64,000 nucleotides of DNA from Symbiodinium natans (lineage: Eukaryota; Sar; Dinophyceae; Suessiales; Symbiodiniaceae). Position numbers and translations under genes: made by a program. Location of the stretch: contig CAJNDS010002404.1 in NCBI GenBank assembly GCA_905221605.1, positions 234,425 to 298,424 on the forward strand, written 5' to 3'. The notes beneath the pieces were generated by a model that saw only the letters and a list, made by a program, of their open reading frames with translations, ran no database searches and was not told the DNA's origin. Positions 43,741-53,249 of this stretch are shown piece by piece; positions within the stretch are counted from its first letter, which is position 1; every line of letters starts with the position of its first letter.

Positions 43741-44640
43741 TCATGCACATGCAAAACGGCAATTTTTCAGCAAACGTGAAATAGTTCTAACCGAACGGAA
43801 GCACTTATCACTGCCTTGACCCGGCAGCGACGCGTAAACAAGCACCCTTCCTCCCTCGTCGCAGAGGGTTTTGACTTGTCTGACGGCACGATAGGCTTCG
43901 TTTTCGGTGAACTCATGGACATTGACTTTTGTAACTCCATGAAGCTTGGGCATGGACGTATCCCCACACACCTTTGGGCGCAGCCGGCCTCGGCGTAGGC
44001 CGGGCTGCAGCAGACGGCGAACCAGCAGTTGGGCTTGACTTGAAGCCCGAGTGTCGCAGCTGCTTGCACAGGGTCGAACCGATTTGGGGAAATCCATGAG
44101 GCGTATACGCAATGATGGAGTACCTGTTCCCAGTCCAAGGGAGAACAACATGTTTGCCAGTCGGGGAGAAGAACAAAGGTTGGTCCTTCTCAGTAAAAAC
44201 GGAACCCCAGATTTCGGAGCCATTGGGAAGCTGTTGTTTAGTTTGAGGTTGGTTCCCAAGCCCTTCAACCCAAAGTCCTCCGTCCTGAAAAGCCCCGAAT
44301 TGGATGGCAAGGTTCGTGCTGTCCTTGAGGTTTCGACTGTCAGTGTGGAGCTTCGACTTAGCATTCTTACTCGTTGCAAGGGACGCCCAAGTGAAATCAG
44401 GACCTGCATGCTTGGCGACGAACGCATGAGGAACTGACATGTTTTGGGGTGCTTTGTAGTGGAGCGCGTGAGCCCTTGCTTTCCACTGAACCAGTACAAA
44501 CCCCAGGAGTGATAGTACGAGTCCTCGTCGATCTCGAGCTTATTCTTCCTGGTTCTACTTACGCGTTTTGGTAATGCCTGAATGATTCTCTCCGCAGTAC
44601 AGCTGCGGAAGTCCGACTTCCCCAGTGCCTCGGTCGCTAA
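43741..44640 (-). pseudogene. 2OG-Fe(II) oxygenase-like domain remnant (TET/JBP-like region)
   Basis: From 44640 the frame reads DEDSYYHSWGLYWFSGKQGL, then shifts frame near 44440. The next frame encodes FTWASLATSKNAKSKLHTDS, AFQDGGLWVEG and GKHVVLPWTGNRYSIIAYTP. The HTD (HxD), the later His and an Arg three to eight residues beyond it match the iron and 2-oxoglutarate ligands of a double-stranded beta-helix dioxygenase, with GGxLW in between. A last segment, ENEAYRAVRQVKTLCDEGGR then VLVYASLP, returns to the first frame. At least two frameshifts mean it is inactive here. It lies directly after RNase H on the same strand. Confidence 0.5.
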
Positions 44641-44755
44641 GGCCTCGCCGACCGGTAACGGTGGCTGAAATTGAGGGTTTGGCTTCCAAGTGGCTATCAG
44701 AGTCTTTTCCTTTAGGAGACTTCTTCTGATCCGGGCAAAGCACATGATAAATCAA

Positions 44756-45646
44756 TCAAAGTGCATGCAACCACTTGGTCCTTTCGGCGAAGGGTTTGGT
44801 GAAGATGTCGGCAACTTGTTCGGTGGTGCGGGCATTAACCAAATTGAAAAACTTTCGTTCGAACTGTTGCTTCAACCAGCCAAATGAGATCCTTTGGGTG
44901 CGATCGGTGTGCCTTAGCTTCTCGCTGTCACCCTTCAAAAGGATAATGATAGTGGCCTGGTTATCTTCGAGCACCTGCACGGCGAACTTGTCGCTAAGGG
45001 CAACATTTAGGCCTTGAAGATCAGCAACAGAACGTCCTGCGGGGTTACCGCCATACCGTATTTCGTCTAACTCGGGCTCGATTCTAGCGACAATATCATC
45101 CGTGTCAAAGCGAGCCTTCTGTTTCGGCCGAGCCTTGCGGCTGGCGGGATCAACAGAAACGTGCTTCCAGAGGAACAACCATAAGCTCAAGCTTGGAAGT
45201 CCTTACGCTCTGACACCGTGATTTGCCGAAACGACCTCGCTCTCAGTGCTCGACATCGTAATGCTAGTCTGCTTCTTTGAGAAAGCGTTCAGAGGGTAGT
45301 ATGTGTTGGGCCCTACCAGGTACAATGCACAGCCGGAGGTAGACTTGTTCCCATGCTCCCCGGACCAATCGGCATCGCAGAATAACCACAACTTACAATC
45401 ACTCACGCGATCTCCGATGAAGCCCTGCATTTTACGGTCGAGAGAAGAGTTAATGTAGCAGATTAGGTGGTGCAGTCCGACATCGCAGTCACGCGACCAT
45501 TTGGTCACCCTGGAGGCTAAGCTCTGAGTGGCACGCAGGAGGTCCCACCTTGCCATACGGGCTGCGAAAAGAACTTTCATAAGCACACGACTGGCAATTG
45601 GCTGTAGCCGGCCCCCCTCTTCTTCTCCTTCCGTGGGCCTTGCCAC
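44756..45646 (-). pseudogene. copia-type RNase H
   Basis: Carries the copia RNase H signatures LWLFCDADWSGEHGNKSTSG, SITMSSTESEVVSANHG, VLEDNQATI, and RHTDRTQRISFGWLKQQFER with a C-terminal VADIFTKPF. The frame is interrupted only by TAA at 45203-45205, between VRA and GLPSLSLW. A Glu codon is expected there, so a single base change would account for it. RNase H degrades the RNA strand during reverse transcription. Confidence 0.75.
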
Positions 45647-45678
45647 ACGGTTTTCATGGAAGGGAGTAGGGGCAGGCG

Positions 45679-47233
45679 CTAGGGAGTTTTTGTCGCCCTT
45701 CGCGAGTTCACAATGCCCTTCGCGAGTTCACAATACCTTTCAACGCAGGAGATGAGGAAGTCCTTCATGTCGTACGTCATGACATTGACCGGTTTGGACA
45801 TGGCTGCGACTGTTTCCTCACTAATGGAGTCCATAGCTTTAAACTTGCTTTGCTTCGCCTCTCGCTTGGCTTCAGTTTTGGATCTAGCGGCGAGGGCATG
45901 TTTAAAGTCTTCGGGCTCCAACGTCGTGATAGGGAAGTAGGTCCTGCCCGTCCACCAAGTGTCCTGACGCTTGGCTCCCTGCAAGTTGAAATTGTCATGA
46001 ACAACCGATCCCCCCTCAACCTCAGTGAACCTTTCGGGTGAAATGTTCGGGAAACGCTGAACGTCGTGTTCATCGGGAACGTATAACCTTTTGCGAGGGT
46101 AGAGGTGGTGACGCACAACAGCACCTAACTCTGGATCGACTTCCCAAAAGTCCTCCTTGCGAGTCGGCTTGGGGATCTAAGTCAATTACGTCGCTGATGG
46201 TTTTCCAGCCCTTGTTCATGTTTTCGGCTGGGCCTGCCATCTTGAAGTCATCGACATAAACAACAAGAAGAAGATCAAGTTCTGGGTGGTAGAAAATGGA
46301 CTGCCATATCTCAGGCAAAACAGCGACCCACCCAACTGAAGTGAGCTGCTTCGTACAGTGCTGCTCCCAAATCCCTCCGGAATCGGGATGACCGTAGAGA
46401 GCTAGCATCAGCGGGCAAACAGGGTCTTTACATTTAGCCCACTCTTTTGGCCACCTGTTTCTAGGCAGCCTCACCCACGTCTCAAAGCCTTTGAACAGGG
46501 CCTGCGTGTATGCTTGGCGAGCATCGGCCTGCTGCTTGCTATAGCCGGGCTGACTTCCGAAAACGTCAATCACCTTTGCGGCCTCCATGCTAGCGGGGCT
46601 AGATCCGAGTTCTGCAAAGATGGCATGATCGTTGTGTTCGTCGGAAACCCGGTTGCCCTGGAATACGCTTCGACCCTTCCACTTGCGATCTGGGTGCCCT
46701 TTCGGTAGCTCGGACCCCTTAAGGCTGCAAATCTCAAAGATCCTGCCAAAATGTGCTTTCACCCCTTTCTTCTGGGCTTCACTAACAACATCGGAGTACT
46801 CACGAACCTTCTCGGACAACCAGCACTGCTTATCAACAAGCTTTTGCCACTCTTTGTCCAGTGCAGCTTGGGCATCAATGTTGCTGTTGATTTCCTTCTG
46901 TGAAACAACTCTAGCAACAAGTGCGTACTGGAGCTGAGCGACCTCACAAAGCTTATCAAAGTACAAGCGGCTGAGCTTCTCGCGATGAGGTTCCTGAACC
47001 CTAGGTCCAACGGGCATAGCTGGAGCAGCATCCCTACGCTTTCTCTGTTCTTCGGCTTCTTCAAGTTCAACCTTCCTGCGATACCTTTCGATGTCGGCCT
47101 CACGCTGGGTCCTAGACATGGAAGTCCAGAACTCAGAGGGAGTATCAGGGGGTCTCTTAGAGCCCTTCCTGTTTCGGACAAGTCTCACGCCATCCCAATT
47201 GTAATCCTGTGGCACCTTGGAACCATCGGGCAT
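45679..47233 (-). pseudogene. copia-type reverse transcriptase (RVT_2)
   Basis: The first frame (47233-46070) has ADARQAYTQALFKGFETWVR, LPRNRWP, LALYGHPDSGGIWEQHC and the catalytic LLVVYVDDFKMAG (YVDD at 46247-46258). A frameshift near 46170 moves the coding to the frame of 46116-45679 (YPRKRLYVPDEHDVQRFPN). A 20-bp tandem duplication at 45695-45734 then breaks the link to RNase H. The domain is otherwise near complete. Confidence 0.8.
45695..45734. repeat. 20-bp tandem duplication causing a frameshift
   Basis: GCCCTTCGCGAGTTCACAAT occurs twice back to back. Twenty is not a multiple of three, and removing one copy would reconnect the frame between RT and RNase H, so this is the inactivating lesion at this point. 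Confidence 0.9.
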
Positions 47234-47282
47234 CCTGTTGGGATCATGAGGCTTCCATGTTGGTTTGATGGATTCAGGGGCG

Positions 47283-48599
47283 CTACTGGAGCTCGGTTCC
47301 AGAAAGAGCTAATGGCTTTGGTTCTCCTACCTCTTCGCTCTTCTTCTCCCTAGCATCGATTTCGGCACACCTCCGGTAAAGCTCATCCAACGGGTCCTCT
47401 TCACCTTCAGGGACATAGTCGGCAAAAAGCTGTTCGATGAGATCATCCTCGTTGAGCTCAGTAGGCTTAGGCTGCTCAAAACAATTCTGATCATCAAGCG
47501 ACGGAGGTCCTCTGTCCTCGATGGGGCTAGCAAGAGGGAAGGTAAGGTCACCTAGCGGAAGCTCCATGCGTTTGACTGGGAGGATCTTGAGGCAGTCATT
47601 CTATCCCTTTACGGGCGCTACAAGGTATTCATCCTTCCAGATGAAGCCTGGCTGAACATGGTACCCCAGAAAAATGCCTTCCTCTCCGGTAGGTGCAAAC
47701 TTAGAGCTACCTGTAGCATTTTGCTTCGGATTATTCCAATAGATGATTCTAGCGCCAAAAGGTATAGCGAGGCCACTGAATTCCTCATCAAAACGATCTA
47801 CCCAAGGAACGGTCTCAGTGACGAATCGCTTCGAAGTGTTCAGGGCCATGGGGTGGTGCTGTGCGGCCAGAGGCCACATTTTATCAGGAAGCCCCGCCTG
47901 GAGAAGGTTGGCACGAGTGCCTTCGAGGACAGTCCTAATCTCTCTCTCGATGACAGCCTTGTTTTGATCAACATAGGCTCGAGAGGTATTGTGCCTGCAG
48001 CCAATCCGTTTAACAGCGTTTTCAAGCTCATACGCGTTGTCGGAGTACACTATACCGACACTGTCCTCAACTTGAAGAAAGTGCAGCAAGTTTTCGTAGC
48101 ACTCCTCAGCGTTCTTGGAAATAGACGGGTAAACGTACCTGAAGTTGGACCAGACATCCTTAACCACGAATGCAACCTTTTCCCCCTCGAACCCAAAGTC
48201 TCGGAAGTCCTTCGTGATGATATGGTCAATCGTGATATGGTCCCCGAATTTCTTGGATGCGATAGTATTCGATCCTCCCTTCTTTCGTCCATGAGGGGTC
48301 ATCATTTTTGCCCTCTGGCCCACTTTACAGAAAGGGTTCTTGGGTCGATGGGTGAATTTGTGGGCAGCAATCTCGGCTTCCAGCCTAAGTTTTTCGGAAC
48401 CTCCTACGTCATCGGGCGCTTCATCGTGATCACTATCAGGTTCAGGTTCGGGGATGTCAGGTGGTCTCTCGAAGATCGATATTGAGAGGATGGTCGGCTC
48501 TTCGAATTTAGCAACCTTTTGCGGAAGCTCTCTCATGTCGACCTTGTCCTCGATCTTGGACCATTCGCCTCCCCTGAAAACCCAAGTTGTCCTGATCAC
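47283..48599 (-). pseudogene. copia-type integrase
   Basis: Residual zinc-binding part HKFTHRPKNPFCKVGQ (the last Cys appears replaced by Gly). The catalytic core follows, with Asp in DHITIDHI, Asp in GIVYSDNAYELE and Glu in NKAVIEREIRTVLEGTRANL. A TAG at 47601-47603 separates the core from the C-terminal linker (47567-47283). One frameshift near 47285-47295 then leads to RT. The acidic triad is present, but the chain is broken. Confidence 0.8.
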
Positions 48600-48846
48600 G
48601 AAACTAGGATGTCTTGACGCAGGAGTCCTAAAGCTTTGGGTCTGTGTCCGATGACTACCTTACGGTGTTCTTCAGTTGCAGTCCAACCCGTTTTGCTTAG
48701 CTGTTCTTTGGAAATGACGATCGGCGGCACCTTGGAAATTGCATCGCGGACCTCAGGATCAAGGTGCTTATCTGGGTCCTCGTCTTGTTCGTCTTCACCG
48801 GCGGGATGTTCATGCGCAGCACCGGCGAGCCCGCAAGGGCCGCTAT

Positions 48847-49550
48847 CTACTGAAAAAGCGAGCTGCCCCCCTGGCTGAACACCGGGGAGACAATGTTACT
48901 CTTCTCTTCGATAGCTGGAGTGGCAACAGAGCCTTCTGCGATCACAGGGACCCTGCCTTTGAGTTTGCACTTCAGCTTCCTGCCGTCGGGAGTGACAAAG
49001 AAAGGGACCTTCCCCGCATGCCAGTGGAAGTCATATCCCTCATCCATGCATCTTCGCCCGACAGAGCAAACAGGAGGAGTGCTTTCCAGTAGGTAGCATT
49101 CAACTGGGAGGCTCAATTCAGGGATGTCGACTTTGACAGATTGATCCCCAAGTACTGGGCCGTTCGCTGTGATTAGACTCACAGGTCTTGATGCTGTTTT
49201 GACCTCGACGCTCGGGTAGTGAATCTTGAGATCCTCCTTGCTAATGAAGTCTTCCTCGCTACCAGTGCAGCTAGGAACTCTAGGCCGGGCACTATGCCTG
49301 AGCAGGCAGGTGCAGGGGTGCGTTCGCACGACTCACATGTCAGGTATGCGCACATGTAACCATACTTAGTAGGTACATCATTCATCATGCTATTCACCAT
49401 TGCCTCGAGTTGCTTAGCTTCGATCCTGGCACGATTCTGTTCTTTCATGCTCGACTTAGGGCAATCCTCGGCGCTGGCGTAGGCCATGCTGAAACGACGT
49501 TTTCTCCTGATGTGCCTGAAGCCATCACCTTCCACAGGAATGGTCTTCAT
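48847..49550 (-). pseudogene. copia-type aspartic protease region
   Basis: Two frames overlap. 49550-49179 gives the linker (AKQLEAMVNSMMNDVPTKYG). 49329-48847 gives TGSEEDFISKEDL, VSLITANGPVLGDQSVKVDI and HWHAGKVPFFVTPDGRKLKC, as in retroelement proteases. At the active site the chain reads SCTGSEEDF where D-T/S-G is expected, so the catalytic Asp is missing or lost at the frameshift. Confidence 0.6.
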
Positions 49551-49692
49551 GACAGGTTCATCACAGAAGGTGACCTTCAGTGGCTCTATCTTGAAGGTGG
49601 GCTTATCCAGGCCCTAGAGGAGGGTTCTGGGGCAGTCTTCCTCCAGTTCCATGCCACTGCAGCAAAGCGAGGGTACTCTGGGAAAACTTTCT

Positions 49693-51400
49693 CTACCCTA
49701 ACCTTGCTTTTTTTTTTCCAAGGTTTTTAAGTCGCCGGACGTCGATCGGGCAGTCGCTGCCTGGTGAAAACCAGCCTGTTCTCTCCACGCGGTGGTGTCT
49801 GATTAACACTCCACCCTTGAAGTCGACCTCCCACGTGTCCTCCAAGGGGCTTGGCTGCACATCAGGTGCTGCGAGGCAACATGCTGCAGCCTTGTCCCTG
49901 CTCTTAGACCTACCTCGGCTCTTCGGTCTCCTAGGAGCGGGCGAGGGGGATCTAGGCTTAGGATTAGTGGGATCAGGGGTGGTGGCGGCCGCCTTAGCTT
50001 TCGCAGCTGCGGCTGGCTTCTCCTGGTGGAGAAAACGACAGTTCTCGCCCTTGTTGCACTTCCCTTTCTTCCAGAAGAAACAGACACGCTGGATTTTACC
50101 TCCAATCTTTGGGGCTTTATCAGGCTTCTTCGAGTTCGGTGATTGGGACCTAGTCTTGTGGAGGAAAGTGCATTTGTCGCCACGAGTACAGGTACCTTTC
50201 AGGAAGTCGTAGCCCACTCCTCTCGGGCTGCTTGACCTCTTTGGGGAGCTGGCACTGCTACTACGCGAGCGACTCGTGCTCCTAGATGGCGATCTACCTC
50301 TCTCACGGCCACCTCGGCTTGAGGGGCGAGACGGGCGCGTCGGGGCTGGGGCCCCAAACTTGTCCCCATGGGACTTGGCGATCCTGTCTCGATTTTTCCT
50401 GACCCTTTCCCTGGTAAGCAAGTCCCTAATCGACTGCAGAAGGAAGGAGTAGGTGTGAGAAGCGGATCCCTCCTTGGCACGGTCGTAAATCTCTAAGTCA
50501 TACTTCATACGACTTGACTTCCTAATCTATCTGAGCAGAATGTCTCGTAGTATCATTTCCTCAGGGATATGGCTCATTCCTGCAATGATACTCTCCCAGT
50601 TGTGAAGAAAAGATGTGAGATCATCTCCAACCATGTTAACCTTCAAAAGGTCCTCGACTGAGTAGAGGGAGCCTACTTCTTCGTTAGTTTTGACGTGTTG
50701 TTCGAAGAGGTAAAGAATCTGACGACCCCTCACGGATCTCTTTTGGGCGGCCTCGGTTTCCTTGAAGTTCAGGATGTGCTTATCGAGGTCTCCCTTCGCG
50801 ACCTTACTAAGTGCAGCGAGCAGCTTCGTGTCGAGAGTCACAAACTTTCCTGGCTCCCTTAGCTTTTCGTAAGATGCGTTCTTGTCATAGACTTCAAGGA
50901 TCCACTCGAAAGCATCATCGGGTCTATCGCTGGCCGCACGAATAGCCTCACGGGTCGCAATCTTCCATGACCTGAACATTTCGGGATTTGGGAAATCTGG
51001 CAGCCTAATGCTCTCAGCTTCCTTCACCTTTGATTTGTCATCTTCAATCCTATCGCCTTTCATGAGGGACCAGTGGCCGGCATCCCGGTAACGGGTGCTG
51101 CAGGATTTCCTAGACCCGGAGGGGTCGTCAAGGGTCCTGCGGTGGGTCCTGCAGGCTAGGCTGAGCCAGCCGCATTCGCACTGACCGGTCCACCGATCTG
51201 TCCTTCTGAGGGCGCTGCAGCTGCACCAACTTGGGGCTGTTGAGCAATTGTGTTACCTGGATTCATTTGGGCCAGGAGTCCTCGCATGCTAGAGCTCAAC
51301 ATGATTGGTGTTACCACGTTCGGTGCAGAAGGTGCACTAAGAATCACAGGGGTTTGTTGCTGTTGCGATTCTTCTGCGAACCTAAGTGCCCTTTCAATGG
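49693..51400 (-). pseudogene. copia-side gag with CCCH fingers (5' end in gap)
   Basis: From the gap, IERALRFAEESQQQQ and onward continues to TAG 51156-51158. A frameshift leads to the 51063-50527 frame (RLPDFPNPEMFRSWKIATRE, LFEQHVKTNEEVGSLYSVED), a capsid-like region. TAG at 50527-50529 is followed in the same frame by 50508-49693. That part has an Arg/Ser-rich stretch and two finger motifs, GTCTRGDKCTFLH and RVCFFWKKGKCNKGENCRFL, the second a full CX7CX5CX3H. The frame is lost after an A10 homopolymer (T10 at 49708-49717). Confidence 0.7.
51064..51400 (-). other. gag N-terminal segment next to the gap
   Basis: Covered by the gag entry. It is Gln-, Ala- and Pro-rich (SQQQQTPVILSAPSAPNVVT), and its first codons are unknown because of the gap. 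Confidence 0.6.
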
Positions 51401-51500
51401 NNNNNNNNNNNNNNNNNNNNNNNNNNNNNNNNNNNNNNNNNNNNNNNNNNNNNNNNNNNNNNNNNNNNNNNNNNNNNNNNNNNNNNNNNNNNNNNNNNNN
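51401..51500. other. assembly gap (100 N)
   Basis: Exactly 100 N, the usual placeholder for a scaffold gap of unknown size. The sequence changes from gag to a GT microsatellite across it, so the true distance and even adjacency are unproven. Confidence 0.98.
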
Positions 51501-51753
<253 letters not shown>

Positions 51754-51905
51754 TTTTTTGGTTGGTCGGGTGGGTGGGTGTGCGGGTGGGTGGGTGGTTG
51801 GGTGGGTGGGGCGTGGGTGCGTGGGGCCGTGGGGGCGTGGGTGCGTGGGTGCTTCGGGCGCGGGCTTGGGCGGGGGTGTGGGTGGGTGTGGGTGTTGGGG
51901 TGGGT
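51754..51905. repeat. GGGTGGGTGC-rich low-complexity tract
   Basis: G/T-rich GGGT, GCGTGGGT and GGGTGTG units. It contains several G-runs of three or more, compatible with quadruplex formation. Confidence 0.8.
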
Positions 51906-52114
51906 TTGGTTGCGCGGCGTTCGCTTCCTGCTCTTTTCCCATTTCTCAACCCCCCCTCCTGGCGCTTCGTGGGGGGGGTTGTTTCTGGTCCACCCTTGGC
52001 CCTTCGCCATTATTTTGTCCTCGCCGGCCCCTTGTCGTCTCCCTCCCTGTCAGGGCGCTGCTCCCTCCCGCAACCTCCCCCAGACTTCGGCCTCTTCCTT
52101 TCCCTTGCCTCCTC

Positions 52115-52666
52115 TCAGTCCTTCCTCCGCTTCTTGCTCCCCTTGCCCCTCTCATCCCTTTCTGGCCACTTGGATGCATAGTCTAGTTTAGTCCTCCACT
52201 TGAACCCCTCGTGGAGGCGAGCTATGACGCTTACGGAGCTCTCCTGAGATACGGGGGGGGACGTGGTTGTAAGGCAGCGGTTACTGCCGCGTGCCGTCCT
52301 CCTCCTCCTCCTCCTCCTCCTCCTCCTCCTCCTCCTCATGAACCCCATAGGATGGCCGCAATCGGCCGAGTGGCCTTGAAAGGCACGCAAGAAGCCAGCG
52401 TGCGAGGTATCCAACCTCGGTTTCCGCTGGTTGGCGTCGTGCGCGACCGCCTGGTTGTACTGGTTGATGGTGATGCCGAGTTGTTCGATCAACTCATCAA
52501 CCGGGTAGAGGCCGCCCGGAGCGAACCGGCCTCTACAACCAGCTTCGCCGTGCCGCATGCATCGGACTAGCATACGCTGCACGTCGTCGATCGTGGGCGG
52601 GCCCTTTCGGCCCTTAGGGCCTGGACTCTTGCTCTTGCCCCTGCCCTTCGACCCTCCTCCACCCAT
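52115..52666 (-). CDS. KptA/Tpt1-like N-lobe fragment fused to repeat-coded tail
   Basis: Start ATG at 52664-52666 gives MGGGGSKGRGKSKSP, then a KptA-like N-terminal lobe: MLVRCMRHGE (family LLRH), GGLYPVDELIEQLG, NQRKPRLDT (the Arg-containing strand) and GFLRAFQGHSADC (family IRAxQGHS). Arg-His, the second Arg and QGHS are all present, closer to the family than the 747-aa protein. After about residue 108 the frame enters 13 Arg codons from the CCT microsatellite and then unrelated sequence, so the C-lobe with YHGT and the last catalytic Arg is absent. An intron or truncation at the microsatellite are both possible. The frame is open upstream but is not part of the RT. Confidence 0.55.
   Translation of the reverse strand: MGGGGSKGRGKSKSPGPKGRKGPPTIDDVQRMLVRCMRHGEAGCRGRFAPGGLYPVDELIEQLGITINQYNQAVAHDANQRKPRLDTSHAGFLRAFQGHSADCGHPMGFMRRRRRRRRRRRRRTARGSNRCLTTTSPPVSQESSVSVIARLHEGFKWRTKLDYASKWPERDERGKGSKKRRKD
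52297..52337. repeat. (TCC)n trinucleotide microsatellite
   Basis: Thirteen to fourteen TCC units, read as poly-Arg (AGG codons) on the minus strand. Confidence 0.95.
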
Positions 52667-53249
52667 CGCGGCACTGAGGCCCGCGGCTTTGCTGGACCTC
52701 CGATGGGCGAGGAAAACCTGACGCGCCCTTGAGCGGCCAGGACACGGCCCGCTGCAAGGGGCCGGTGTGCAGTAGTGGTAGGCAGCCGCTCCCGCGCGGC
52801 CAGGGCACGGCCCGCAGCGGGGCCTTGTGGTTGACCACGAAGGTCCGGGCGACCGATCGGTCGCTCCCGCGCGGTCTGGTCGCGACCCGCAGCGGGGCGC
52901 AGTGCACAGGCACGAACGCGGGGAGGGACTACCTACCCTAGGTTCTACAACACACTTGAACCGCTGCGGCGGGGGTTTGGGGAGTTTCCTTAAGGTCTGG
53001 GCTCTAAGGCTTCTAAGGCTTCTGCTTCGACCTTGGACCGAACCTCTAGGCCTGCTTGCAAAACACTGGCTGCGAGACAGAGGAACGAAGCTGCACGCAA
53101 CGAACGACGAAAAATCCTTCTGCCCGCAGACCGGCGACCTGGGAAACGGCCCGCCCCAAAAACACCCGCCCTGAACACAGAAACACCCGAACAGCCCCAA
53201 CATCCTGAGCATCAGAACGCGCGTGGGGTGATTCTGGTCTGAGCGCGCC
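52667..53249. other. spacer between KptA-like fragment and RT
   Basis: GC-rich. It contains a loose direct repeat (GCGGCCAGGGCACGGCCCGC at about 52796 and a relative GCGGCCAGGACACGGCCCGC near 52732, both followed by GCAnnGGGGCC). Frames are open by composition and show no domain. Confidence 0.5.

Larger units (their letters stand above)
39995..51400 (-). mobile_element. decayed copia-order retroelement with extra downstream ORFs
   Basis: On the minus strand from 51400 leftwards the order is gag, CCCH gag fingers, protease, integrase, RT (YVDD), RNase H, then oxygenase-like, SGNH-like and KptA-like segments. Integrase before RT is the Ty1/copia order. The polyprotein is broken by several frameshifts and by in-frame stops, so it is not autonomous. 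The gag 5' end is cut by the assembly gap at 51401. No LTRs could be paired. Whether the three segments left of 44.7 kb belong to the element or are neighbours is unresolved. Confidence 0.65.

Noticed and set aside
47658-48485. 275-codon plus-strand frame
   Set aside because: Antisense shadow of the integrase.
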